A stretch of 64,000 nt of DNA from contig NC_073694.1 of NCBI RefSeq assembly GCF_029784165.1, positions 77,821,036 to 77,885,035 of the forward strand. Reading direction: 5' to 3'. Source of the DNA: Wyeomyia smithii. Its lineage: Eukaryota; Arthropoda; Insecta; Diptera; Culicidae. The notes below the pieces were generated by a model. That model saw nothing but the letters and a program-made list of their open reading frames with translations. It ran no database searches and had not been told where the DNA came from. The translations under genes and the position numbers were made by a program. Positions 11,793 to 24,975 of this stretch are shown here, one piece after another (the first letter of the stretch is position 1; the number at the start of each line of letters is the position of its first letter).

Positions 11793-12003
11793 AAAAAGCC
11801 TTGGTGCTACATTCCGATTCGGAACTTGACCTTCTGTTTACTATACACAGACTTCGCAGCCAACCGTTAAGTGTACAGGACAGGATTGCAGGGCTAGCGC
11901 TACGATCCTACTGACACTAACAGTCTCTCCCGAGTCAAGACTCGAACCTACGACGACTGGCTTGTTAGGCCAGCATCGTACCTCGAGACCAGCTGAGGAG
12001 GTT
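11793..12003 (-). mobile_element. tRNA-derived SINE, Feilai-like, copy 1
   Basis: Read on the minus strand, it begins with a tRNA-like head. Box A (CTGGTCTCGAG) is at 11982-11992 and box B (GGTTCGAGTCT) at 11938-11948, with spacing typical of an RNA polymerase III internal promoter. A non-tRNA body and an A/T-rich 3' end follow at 11793. Related copies lie at 60815 and 53760. The Feilai name reflects the known tRNA-related SINE of Aedes; family identity is an inference. Confidence 0.7.
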
Positions 12004-12344
12004 AAAAAACTCAGAAGTCATTCGTTTCATATTGATTGAATATGTAGTTCAAATTATGGAAATGAAATCAAAATGATTGTTTAAAACCATCTACCTTTAA
12101 CAAAATCGAGGCCACATACATCATTAAAATTTGATGATATATGAGTTAAACGTTCCCGGCGTTGCTCAGGAATGAAGTGCTCGAAATAAGGAATTATTAC
12201 TTATATTTCATTATCTTTTTAGCACAACTTACTTCATAAATATCACGTCAAATTTCTTATATCGTATATCTTCAATCATTACTTCAAATATAACTAACCC
12301 ATCAGGGCGATATGTGACGTATTCAATAACACTGGTCAACAGAG

Positions 12345-12565
12345 GTGCACTTCAAAAGCTCAAACCGGAAAAAATGAAAATTTTTAGCTATTCAATCATT
12401 CCAGTGAATTTTGCGACGACGAACCTGGCGAGCTGTTTCTCTATGACACTCTCACGTAAGTTGACGCGTTTTGGTAATGGCTAGGGGCACCAAAATTTAA
12501 AGGAATGGTTGAAGTTAGCTATAATCTTCTATTTTTTCCGGTTTGAGCTTTTGGAATACACACTT
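12345..12565. repeat. Foldback MITE
   Basis: Arms of about 52 bp at 12351-12406 and 12504-12556 are inverted copies. Both contain AAGCTCAAACCGGAAAAAAT and a FIXED downstream block ending in CATTCC, with a few indels. The central part is unique and non-coding. No target duplication is obvious. Confidence 0.7.
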
Positions 12566-12788
12566 TTTCATTTTGTCGACCTTTTGACTTATTTGACTTC
12601 AATGTATCAAGTTTTACTTTTAAAAATATGCTTTAGCGAGTGTTATGATTCCTTAGCCTTAGGTTAGAATTGTGTCAGAGCTAAGTTAAGTGGTTCCGTG
12701 TGTTTTCTGTAAGAACAGTATGTTGTATTGTTGTTAGACTTAATTTAAAACATTGTAATGCTTGATCAAAAGACGGTGGGGTTTTTAC

Positions 12789-14652
12789 GTACAAGTAAAA
12801 GTACAAGTACAAGTACAAGAACAAGTACAAGTACAAGTACAAGTACAAGTACAAGTACAAGTACAAGTACAAGTACAAGTACAAGTACAAGCACAAGTAC
12901 AAGTACAAGTACAAGTACAAGTACAAGTACAAGTACAAGTACAAGTACAAGTACAAGTATAAGTATAAGTACAAGTACAAGTACAAGTACAAGTACAAGT
13001 ACAAGTACAAGTACAAGTACAAGTACAAGTACAAGTACAAGTACAAGTACAAGTACAAGTACAAGTACAAGTACAAGTACAAGTACAAGTACAAGTACAA
13101 GTACAAGTACAAGTACAAGTACAAGTACAAGTACAAGTACAAGTACAAGTACAAGTACAAGTACAAGTACAAGTACAAGTACAAGTACAAGTACAAGTAC
13201 AAGTACAAGTACAAGTACAAGTACAAGTACAAGTACAAGTACAAGTACAAGTACAAGTACAAGTACAAGTACAAGTACAAGTACAAGTACAAGTACAAGT
13301 ACAAGTACAAGTACAAGTACAAGTACAAGTACAAGTACAAGTACAAGTACAAGTACAAGTACAAGTACAAGTACAAGTACAAGTACAAGTACAAGTACAA
13401 GTACAAGTACAAGTACAAGTACAAGTACAAGTACAAGTACAAGTACAAGTACAAGTACAAGTACAAGTACAAGTACAAGTACAAGTACAAGTACAAGTAC
13501 AAGTACAAGTACAAGTACAAGTACAAGTACAAGTACAAGTACAAGTACAAGTACAAGTACAAGTACAAGTACAAGTACAAGTACAAGTACAAGTACAAGT
13601 ACAAGTACAAGTACAAGTACAAGTACAAGTACAAGTACAAGTACAAGTACAAGTACAAGTACAAGTACAAGTACAAGTACAAGTACAAGTACAAGTACAA
13701 GTACAAGTACAAGTACAAGTACAAGTACAAGTACAAGTACAAGTACAAGTACAAGTACAAGTACAAGTACAAGTACAAGTACAAGTACAAGTACAAGTAC
13801 AAGTACAAGTACAAGTACAAGTACAAGTACAAGTACAAGTACAAGTACAAGTACAAGTACAAGTACAAGTACAAGTACAAGTACAAGTACAAGTACAAGT
13901 ACAAGTACAAGTACAAGTACAAGTACAAGTACAAGTACAAGTACAAGTACAAGTACAAGTACAAGTACAAGTACAAGTACAAGTACAAGTACAAGTACAA
14001 GTACAAGTACAAGTACAAGTACAAGTACAAGTACAAGTACAAGTACAAGTACAAGTACAAGTACAAGTACAAGTACAAGTACAAGTACAAGTACAAGTAC
14101 AAGTACAAGTACAAGTACAAGTACAAGTACAAGTACAAGTACAAGTACAAGTACAAGTACAAGTACAAGTACAAGTACAAGTACAAGTACAAGTACAAGT
14201 ACAAGTACAAGTACAAGTACAAGTACAAGTACAAGTACAAGTACAAGTACAAGTACAAGTACAAGTACAAGTACAAGTACAAGTACAAGTACAAGTACAA
14301 GTACAAGTACAAGTACAAGTACAAGTACAAGTACAAGTACAAGTACAAGTACAAATACAAGTACAAGTACAAGTACAAGTACAAGTACAAGTACAAGTAC
14401 AAGTACAAGTACAAGTACAAGTACAAGTACAAGTACAAGTACAAGTACAAGTACAAGTACAAGTACAAGTACAAGTACAAGTACAAGTACAAGTACAAGT
14501 GCAAGTACAAGTACAAGTACAAGTACAAGTACAAGTACAAGTACAAGTACAAGTACAAGTACAAGTACAAGTACAAGTACAAGTACAAATACAAGTACAA
14601 GTACAAGTACAAGTACAAGTACAAGTACAAGTACAAGTACAAGTACAACTAC
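12789..14652. repeat. Hexanucleotide array (AAGTAC)n, about 1.86 kb
   Basis: About 310 units of the hexamer AAGTAC run without length change. Variants are confined to the ends: interruptions near 12820, 12891 and 12960-12967 on the left, and near 14355, 14501, 14588 and 14648 on the right. The interior, about 12970 to 14350, is perfect. The hexamer has no stop codon in any of six frames, so very long open frames are an artefact: Thr-Ser, Val-Gln or Lys-Tyr on one strand, and Tyr-Leu, Cys-Thr or Leu-Val on the other. Confidence 0.95.
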
Positions 14653-14681
14653 AAGTAACTATCACTACCGAGATTACAAAT
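14653..14681. repeat. 29-bp target-site duplication, left copy
   Basis: It is identical to 17690-17718. Its first bases are the last partial hexamer unit, so the LINE landed at the array's right edge. Confidence 0.85.
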
Positions 14682-17600
14682 TCGATTCGACAAGTCCGTC
14701 GCTGATCGAATCTAGGACGCCAAATGCTTGCAGAGCCAACTCGCCGATTCAGCTCTATTATCAGAATACTGGTGGCATGAATTCGAACATCGACGACTAT
14801 CTACTGGCTTTCTCAGAAGGATACTACGACTTTGTTACGCTTACGGAAACTTGGCTGGATGATCGCACTCAATCATCGCATTTATTCGGCTCTGAGTACG
14901 AGGGCTTTCGCTGCGACCGCAGTCCTATTAACAGCCAGAAAAGGACCGGTGGAGGTGTGCTTATTGCTGTCCACCGCCGGTTGAATGCGAGCATAATCCA
15001 CGAGACTTCTTGGAACATTCTTGAACAGGTTTGGGTGTCCGTTCAATTGTCTGGTCGAAAGTTATTCATCTGCATTGTCTATTTTCCACCGGATCGAACA
15101 CGCGACAAGCTACTGATTGACACTCATCTTCAGTCGTTGTCAACGATAGCCGCCAGAGCTAAGCCGTGCGATGAGATTATCGTTATTGGGGACTTCAATT
15201 TACCAGGCCTATTTTGGCGTCCCTCCCGCGACGGTTTTCTTTATCCTGACCCGGACCAGTCCACTTTTCATGCCTGCGCCTTGGATCTGTTGGACGGTTA
15301 CAGCGCCGCAGGACTGCAGCAAATCAATTGTAAAGCAAACGAGAACGGCCGTTGTCTAGATCTCTGTTTCGTCAGCACTAATGACACGGCACCACCCTTG
15401 GCTTACGCACCGGATCCACTCGTAAAAAACGTTCTTCATCACCCGGCACTTGTCTTGTCTCTCGACGATCGATTCAAAATCGACTACCGGGAACCTTCCA
15501 CTCGATTTAATTTCAACTTTCGGCGAGCCGACTTCGACGGTTTGATAAATGCGTTACTATCTGTCGATTGGGTTGGCATTTTAAATTCGACTGACATCGA
15601 TTCGGCTGTGAACGATTTTTCCGGCATTTTAAACGGTCTGATAGAAGTTTTCGTCCCTAAAACACGGAACCGATCGCAGAAATATCGTCCGTGGCAGACA
15701 CCGGCTTTGCGACGCTTAAAAACGTTAAAAAATTCTGCGTTGAAGAGGTTCTCAGCGAGTGGTGCCCTTATACTTCGCGAACACTACCGACAGTTAAACC
15801 ACGATTATAAGAGACTTCGCCGACGGTGCTATTCTAACTACAGACTACATATGGAAGGTAAACTGCGAGCCGATCCAAAGAAATTTTGGAACTTTGTCAA
15901 CGAACAACGGAAGAAATCAGGCTTTCCATCCACGATGGAATTCGCTGGTGAGAAAGCGGATAATGTTGCCTCTATTTGCAGAATGTTCGCAGTCAAATTT
16001 TCAAGCGTGTTCAGCAACGATACACCAACGGATAGGAACATTTCTGATGCTGCTAATAACGTTCCTTTCCCTGGCCGCTCCATCGCCTCGGTCAACATTG
16101 ACGACAATGCTATCCTCGCCGCTGCTAGTAAATTGAAACATTCGTACTCCCCAGGCCCGGATGGTATTCCAGCAACGCTACTTAAAAAATGCATTACTGG
16201 TTTGGCCACACCGCTTTCTCACTTGTTTCGCTTATCACTCGCTACTGGTAGATTTCCCACAACTTGGAAACAGGCCTTTTTGTTTCCGGTCCACAAAAAA
16301 GGCGATCGCTCGAAAATAGGCAATTATAGAGGGATTTCGGCTTTGTGTGCAATTTCGAAGCTATTCGAGCTAGTCGTCCTCCAACCAGTTTTTTCTCATT
16401 GCCAATGCTCTATTGCGGACGACCAACACGGATTTCTTCCTAAACGTTCCTGTGCTACAAACTTGCTTTGCCTGACTAGTTACGTGCTTGATAGCTTCGA
16501 CAAACGATGTCAAACCGATGTGATTTACACGGACCTTTCAGCTGCGTTCGATAAAGTAAATCATCAAATCACTGTTGCCAAACTCGACCGCTACGGATTT
16601 AGTGGCAACTTGCTCCACTGGTTCGAATCCTACCTGCGAGAACGAACTCTTAGAGTAAAAATCAGCGACGAAATTTCGGAATCATTTGTTGCTACTTCCG
16701 GGATTGCCCAAGGTAGTCATCTTGGCCCGCTGGTATTTTTGTTGTATTTCAATGACGTACATCACTCGCTAAAATGTCCCCGCCTTGCCTTCGCTGATGA
16801 CTTGAAACTGTTCAATGAAATCAAAAACGTCGAAGACGCCACTCATCTTCAACAACAGCTCAACTTATTTACACGCTGGTGTAAGTTGAATTGCATGATA
16901 CTAAACCCCGATAAATGCTCTGTGATAACGTTCACCAGAAAGCACCGCCCACTACATTTCGATTACACATTGGATGGGACTCCAATACAGAGAGTCGAAC
17001 ACGTCAAGGATCTTGGAGTCCTCCTTGATTCCAAACTCACCTTCAAGCAACATATATCGTTCATTGTTGCTAAAGCCTCTAGGCAACTGGGTGTGATTTG
17101 TCGCTTGACGCGGGACTTTAGAAATATACAATGTTTAACGACACTCTACTGCTCACTTGTTCGGTCCTCGCTAGAATTTTGCTCTACTGTCTGGATTTCT
17201 CACTACAATAACGCAATTCATCGCATCGAAAGCATCCAGCGCCGGTTCGTGCGTTACGCACTTAGAATGCTCCCCTGGCGACAGCCCATGCGCAATACCC
17301 GATATGAGGACCGCTGCCAGCTTCTCCAGCTCGATACTCTCCAGCTTCGTCGAGAAACAGCACGCGCCATGGTAGTGTCGGACGTTTTGACATCCCGGAT
17401 CGATTGCCCAGCCATTCTCCGCTTGATCAACCTAAACGCGCCATCCAGAAACCTGCGGAGGTCATCTACGCTGCAACTACCATTCCGCCGCACTAACTAC
17501 AGTGCTAACGGTGCCATCACTGGTATTCAGCGAGCTTTCAACCGAGTTTCATCTGCCTTTGATTTTCATCTATCGCATCGAGTTTTACGCTCAAAATTTA

Positions 17601-17689
17601 TTTCTCTGTTTCGTAGTGTTTTATATTATTAACCATTAGGACTAGCTATTTATGTCTGTTGGTAGTTGCTTATAAATAAATGAATTGAA
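14682..17689 (+). mobile_element. CR1/Jockey-group LINE, 5'-truncated
   Basis: The element is bounded by an exact 29-bp duplication. It keeps the whole endonuclease and RT, ends with ATAAATAAATGAATTGAAA, and lacks ORF1 and a 5' UTR, which is usual after incomplete target-primed reverse transcription. The 57-bp 3' UTR is short. Confidence 0.85.
14684..17632 (+). CDS. LINE ORF2: endonuclease-reverse transcriptase (5' partial)
   Basis: About 982 codons are open with no break. The endonuclease begins with YYQNTGGMNS, followed by TETWL, RTGGGVLIAV and GDFNLPG, as in apurinic-type LINE endonucleases. The RT has SPGPDGIPATLL near 16150, NYRGISAL near 16324, YTDLSAAFDKVNH near 16530, GIAQGSHLGPL near 16700 and the catalytic FADD near 16790. 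The C-terminus is Arg-rich. The true start codon was lost with the 5' end; upstream the frame simply continues into the hexamer array, so a Thr-Ser fusion protein is not a real gene. The intact frame suggests a fairly recent insertion. Clade between CR1 and Jockey is not resolved. Confidence 0.8.
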   Translation, partial: DSTSPSLIESRTPNACRANSPIQLYYQNTGGMNSNIDDYLLAFSEGYYDFVTLTETWLDDRTQSSHLFGSEYEGFRCDRSPINSQKRTGGGVLIAVHRRLNASIIHETSWNILEQVWVSVQLSGRKLFICIVYFPPDRTRDKLLIDTHLQSLSTIAARAKPCDEIIVIGDFNLPGLFWRPSRDGFLYPDPDQSTFHACALDLLDGYSAAGLQQINCKANENGRCLDLCFVSTNDTAPPLAYAPDPLVKNVLHHPALVLSLDDRFKIDYREPSTRFNFNFRRADFDGLINALLSVDWVGILNSTDIDSAVNDFSGILNGLIEVFVPKTRNRSQKYRPWQTPALRRLKTLKNSALKRFSASGALILREHYRQLNHDYKRLRRRCYSNYRLHMEGKLRADPKKFWNFVNEQRKKSGFPSTMEFAGEKADNVASICRMFAVKFSSVFSNDTPTDRNISDAANNVPFPGRSIASVNIDDNAILAAASKLKHSYSPGPDGIPATLLKKCITGLATPLSHLFRLSLATGRFPTTWKQAFLFPVHKKGDRSKIGNYRGISALCAISKLFELVVLQPVFSHCQCSIADDQHGFLPKRSCATNLLCLTSYVLDSFDKRCQTDVIYTDLSAAFDKVNHQITVAKLDRYGFSGNLLHWFESYLRERTLRVKISDEISESFVATSGIAQGSHLGPLVFLLYFNDVHHSLKCPRLAFADDLKLFNEIKNVEDATHLQQQLNLFTRWCKLNCMILNPDKCSVITFTRKHRPLHFDYTLDGTPIQRVEHVKDLGVLLDSKLTFKQHISFIVAKASRQLGVICRLTRDFRNIQCLTTLYCSLVRSSLEFCSTVWISHYNNAIHRIESIQRRFVRYALRMLPWRQPMRNTRYEDRCQLLQLDTLQLRRETARAMVVSDVLTSRIDCPAILRLINLNAPSRNLRRSSTLQLPFRRTNYSANGAITGIQRAFNRVSSAFDFHLSHRVLRSKFISLFRSVLYY

Positions 17690-17718
17690 AAGTAACTATC
17701 ACTACCGAGATTACAAAT
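17690..17718. repeat. 29-bp target-site duplication, right copy
   Basis: Exact copy of 14653-14681, directly after the LINE's 3' end. Confidence 0.85.
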
Positions 17719-18861
17719 ATGTTGTACCGCAGCTTCTGTTAGGCGAACCGAGATTAACTAAATTAGTCATTTATCATAGTTATTAAAGCCTTTGTTTGTA
17801 CACTTGTGCACAGAACATTATTTTATTTATATTTGATATTTATTTAAGGCAGTCCTGTAATTTTCTTTTGATTTGCAAACATATCTGACGTGAAATGTCT
17901 AACTCAGAGAAAAATATATAATCGAAAATATTGAGAACAGAATATTTGTGAGGGACGTCTCAATAAAAATGCACGCCTCCGAGTTTAATCGAATACCATG
18001 GCATGTTATGTAAAAATGAAACTGTGGTAAGCCAAATTTTCAAATGCCGTTTATGTTTTCTTCTGGTTATATGCGGCTGATAAGTTAAAGGAGCAATATA
18101 TTTGGAATTTCCATCAGAGGAATTTACAGATTTATTTACTCTTTCTGGTCCCGAATTCTTAATCGTTTGCCTTCATCTGCTCCAACAAGCAACCAAGAAG
18201 CTAATGCATTATAGGACGTGTGTTGAGAACATCCTTCCTAAAATTTCCTTTAAAAATGGAACATCGAATATTGACAAAATAACTTTTCAACATGTAGGAG
18301 TAGAATGCGAGATACATTGACAGCGTCGATTTAATTTCATAGAGTTATTTTAATTTTGTGTTCCTCTTGAAAAAGGTATTTACCTGTGCAGTTTCAGTTC
18401 AATTATTATTCTGATGAAATCAATGAATTTATAATTATGTTAGACATAGCAACGTTGAAGTGAGAAGTGGTTGATGCAGTTTGAATGTGTTATAACTAGT
18501 ATTGTTGCGCTTTTGCGATTATACTTTATTTATTACGGTTTATTTTCGTTCTACTGCTCATCTTATATGAATGTTTTTACCCAAAAGACAAACTTATTTC
18601 AAAAACAAATCTGTTCTCATTTTTTGCATGAAAACGTCTAGCTAGCATTAGCACTGAGCTCAAATGTACAGTGTGGTTCAATTGAGGCCATCGGCGGATA
18701 TTTCAAAAACATAAAAATCCCTTCACATTCGAGACAAAATCAATATCGTAGAGCTTTGATTCAAATTGAATAAATTTTTGTGCGCTTCAAAATATAAGCC
18801 TGAAATAAAACTACGATTCGCTTATATCTATGAGCACATTATACAGGTGTCATATTTTATA
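17719..18861. other. AT-rich non-coding stretch
   Basis: No gene or element boundary is supported. Short open frames, such as 18102-18320, have no recognisable motif. Confidence 0.5.
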
Positions 18862-20016
18862 TTATTGGCAGAAAACCCGAGTCATAGGACCATAGGATAG
18901 GAGTAGGATGACCGAAGGTGGTTGAAAAATGTTATCATATTTTTTTTCTATTTACATAAGTGTGAATCCGAGCGTTATATTCTTTATACACGTGGGCCTT
19001 TTGTCAATGTAATTTCAATACACGATTTATAGATCGGATTTTACTCTCGATAGAGTTATTCTATGTTTGCTTCACTGGTGTGGGAGCTTCCTGAATCTTG
19101 CAGTTAAACCTTTCGTTTTATATGCTAAGCAGATCCGATTGATTATTATTTAATGTTTTGAGAAATATGTATGACCTTGTAAGCTCAACTGAGAGATTCG
19201 AGATTTAGGCTAGTGTTTTTTATAAAATATTTTTAGTATTGTGAAGCGGCCATGTTGGATTTTAGAGTTGATTTTGGAATGGTTCTAGAAAGCTTTTGGA
19301 ACAAAATATACCTATTTGAAGAGAACAAAACAACTAAAATTAAAAGAAAAGTTCACAGTAAATGTATAACATGACGCCGGGAATCGACGCTCGAGCGTCT
19401 TCATCAATTTCATGCCGTGAGATTATGATGGCTTATTACATTATTGGCAAAAAAAAACCCGAGTCATACTGTAGGATGACCGAAGGTGGTTAAAAAATGT
19501 AATCATATTTTTTTTCTATTTACATAAGTGTGAATCCGAGCGTTATATTCTTTATACACGTGGGTCTTTTTGTCAATGTAATTTCAATATACGATTTGTA
19601 GTTCGGATTCTACTCTCGATAGAGTTATTCTATGTTTGCTTCACTGGTGGGTCAGCTTCCTGAATCTTGCAGTTAAACCTTTCGTTTTAAATGCTAAGCA
19701 GATCCGATTGATTATTATTCAATGTTTTGAGAAATTTGTATGACCTTGTGAGCTCAACTTAGAGATTCGAGTTTTAGGCTAGTATTTTTTTATAAAATAT
19801 TTTTGGTATTGTGAAGCGGCCATGTTGGATTTTAGAGTTGATTTTGGAATGGTTCTAGAAAGCTTTTGGAACAAAAGCATTCTAGGAAAATACCTATTTG
19901 AAGAGAACAAAACAACTGAAATTAAAAGAAAAGTTCACAGTAAATGTATAACATGACGCCGGGAATCGACGCTCGAGCGTCTTCATCAATTTCATGCCGT
20001 GAGATTATGATGGCTT
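18862..20016. repeat. 575-bp tandem duplication
   Basis: Copies at 18862-19434 and 19441-20016 are direct repeats, both starting TATTGGCA and ending with ATTATGATGGCTT. They differ by scattered substitutions and one block of about 12 bp (AGCATTCTAGG, near 19880) absent from the first copy. Each contains the palindrome GACGCTCGAGCGTC near its 3' end. No coding potential is visible. Confidence 0.9.
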
Positions 20017-22995
<2,979 letters not shown>

Positions 22996-22997
<2 letters not shown>

Positions 22998-23334
22998 GTT
23001 ACACCACGACCGACCGGCCTAGGCGCACCCGGAGCCGAGACGTCAGCAAAAACCCAGCTGAGGCCCGTAGCAACAAGCGGAGGAACCAAACCAGCAACGA
23101 AACCATAAATTGACAATCGATGACGACTGCAGGATTCGATCGAACCACGCGGACAAAGGCTGCATCAGAATTGAACCACCGGAGGAACGACGAGTCAGCG
23201 GATTTAGTTTATTTAAGCTTTCTAGATTTAATTTTCAATTCAGTCTTGTGTGTAATTCAGTAGTGATCGGACATTAAAGTGTTAATCGTAGTAATAAAGT
23301 TTTTTTTAGTTCCCGCGATAAATCACGGCATAAT
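22996..23334 (+). repeat. Errantivirus 5' LTR
   Basis: It starts ACGTTACACC and ends GGCATAAT, immediately before the primer-binding site. A polyadenylation signal AATAAA is at 23293-23298. It matches 30003-30341 with no difference that I can find and no indel (constant offset of 7007). Confidence 0.9.
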
Positions 23335-23344
23335 TGGCGCAGTC
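23335..23344 (+). promoter_or_regulatory. Primer-binding site, tRNA-Ser type
   Basis: TGGCGCAGTC follows the LTR directly. The same decamer is used by the 17.6 and 297 group, where it pairs with the 3' end of a serine tRNA to prime minus-strand synthesis. After ten bases the match to the classical site weakens. Confidence 0.75.
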
Positions 23345-23594
23345 TCAAGGCCAAGTGGTTAGACAAAGTGAACAGTGTTAACAGAGTGAATATCTAGTAT
23401 CACAGTCACCGAGTTCTACAAAGAGGAACAGCCCACGTCTATGGCAGACAACTGATACACCCAGCAAGAACAAGCCCTGAGTGAACATCAAGGACTTGCG
23501 GATATCAGAGGACCGATCCCGCCATTTGGAAACCTACCCCATCCATCCGTCACTTCACACCAAGACTCCAGGAGATGAAATCAGTAATCTTCCT

Positions 23595-23600
23595 GTAAGT
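23595..23600 (+). promoter_or_regulatory. Candidate splice donor for the env mRNA
   Basis: A GTAAGT donor follows a short reading frame opened by the ATG at 23575-23577. It lies upstream of gag, as do donors of spliced env messages in errantiviruses. Joined to the acceptor at 28436-28437, the phase fits the env frame. Confidence 0.6.
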
Positions 23601-23802
23601 AACCTCAATCATTTTTCTAAGATTAACACAAACAAAACCATACTAATTCAGAGGTGCGAGCCCCCACCAGCGGTAAGCGGACACCTGAAATATCACAAAG
23701 TGAAAAAAACAAAACTAACAACTAACCGTGAAAGTGCAGTGTAAGTGAATACTGACAACAAATCTATACGCAATACAAAGCAAACGAAGTTAATTTATTA
23801 TA

Positions 23803-24975
23803 ATGGCCGAGCGCGACTTAATGATCTCACCAGATCTCGCAGCCCCAGAACTTTATGAAGAAGAGCCACAACCAGCTCCTCAACCAGCCCCACAACCGGC
23901 AATCACAATTGAGGGTTTACTTCAGCACATAAGAAGTTTAACCCAGAACCAAAATGAGTTGATTGAACAACTCAGAAATTTAAAAGAGAAGGCGGATGAT
24001 CCTTTTATGCAATTCAGGACTCCAGACCCAATCAAAAATCTAACAACATTTAGTGGAAATAAAAAAGAGACCCATGCATGGCTGGAAGACGCGGAAAATA
24101 CTCTCGAACTTTTTAGAAGATACCGAGATGAACCAGTGTATAGCCAATTAGTCAGGGCAGTGAAAAACAAAATTACGGGCGAAGCCAAAGAGATTTTGAT
24201 CGCTGCCGGCAACCCGAACAGCTGGCTAGAAATTAAAGAGGTGATTTTGAATTCCTACGGGGATAGACGTGACCTTACGTCACACATCCAATCATTATTT
24301 TACATAACACAAGGGAAAAAGACAATTCCTGAGTATTATAATAAAATCAAAACCATCGACACCGCTATCAAATCGACAGCGGCGACGATGGAAGATTATC
24401 AGAATGCAACTAAGGCAATAAACAATTTAGTAAGCTTGATGACGCTTACTAGATTCATAGATGGCCTCACAGACGAATTGTCTATGCATGTGAGGAGCTA
24501 TCGACCAAAAACATTGGAAGAAGCCTACGCTATAACAACGCAATACGCGAATGCCGCGTACAGGCAAAAATTTAACAAACATTCCAGTTCAACCTCTAAC
24601 AATTCATTCAATTCAAAACCGTTTTCAAATTCCAACAACAGTAATCAGACGAATACAAAACCCAACTACACGAACAACAACAACAACAGCAACAACAAGC
24701 ACGGTAACACGTTCAACGCGAAACCGAACGGATCAGGGAAATTTAAAACCCCTAGAGGTCCACCGGTGGACGACGACGTTTCAATGAAAACCGCAAAGTC
24801 CCGTACGGAGGTGAACAACCACGAAACCAAAAGCGAATTCAGCAAAAACCACGAGGATGAGTACGACACCTCTAATCAGCTGGAGGAATCAGCTCTGAAC
24901 TCGGAAGACGATGATTACTTCGTCGGCGAGGAGTTAAATTTTCACGTGGTAGAAGAGCCACGTCGAAAAATATAA
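23803..24975 (+). CDS. gag: Errantivirus Gag
   Basis: The 390-codon frame starts at an ATG in good context (taATGGCC). The protein has an N-terminal Pro/Ala/Gln repeat near residues 24-33, a helical capsid-like core, an Asn/Ser-rich stretch near residues 265-315 and an acidic C-terminus. There is no CCHC zinc knuckle, which is normal for errantivirus Gag. It would form the virus-like particle. The end overlaps the pol frame: pol is open from 24915, in the -1 frame, and an A-rich slip region lies at 24966-24972 just before the gag stop. Pol is therefore expected as a -1 frameshift product. Confidence 0.85.
   Translation: MAERDLMISPDLAAPELYEEEPQPAPQPAPQPAITIEGLLQHIRSLTQNQNELIEQLRNLKEKADDPFMQFRTPDPIKNLTTFSGNKKETHAWLEDAENTLELFRRYRDEPVYSQLVRAVKNKITGEAKEILIAAGNPNSWLEIKEVILNSYGDRRDLTSHIQSLFYITQGKKTIPEYYNKIKTIDTAIKSTAATMEDYQNATKAINNLVSLMTLTRFIDGLTDELSMHVRSYRPKTLEEAYAITTQYANAAYRQKFNKHSSSTSNNSFNSKPFSNSNNSNQTNTKPNYTNNNNNSNNKHGNTFNAKPNGSGKFKTPRGPPVDDDVSMKTAKSRTEVNNHETKSEFSKNHEDEYDTSNQLEESALNSEDDDYFVGEELNFHVVEEPRRKI

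Noticed and set aside
12758..14650. A giant Thr-Ser repeat protein fused to a reverse transcriptase, and giant Tyr-Leu and Cys-Thr proteins on the other strand
   Set aside because: The hexamer has no stop codon in any frame, so the open frames are automatic. The LINE was inserted after the array and its frame joins by chance.
12789..14652. CRISPR array
   Set aside because: There are no spacers; the units are uniform hexamers and the genome is eukaryotic.
18862..20016. LTR pair of a small retrotransposon
   Set aside because: The two copies are directly adjacent, with only six bases between them, so nothing internal exists; a tandem duplication is simpler.
23481..23744. An 87-codon frame in the errantivirus leader
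   Set aside because: It lies in the untranslated leader across the candidate splice donor and has no similarity to any retroviral product I know.
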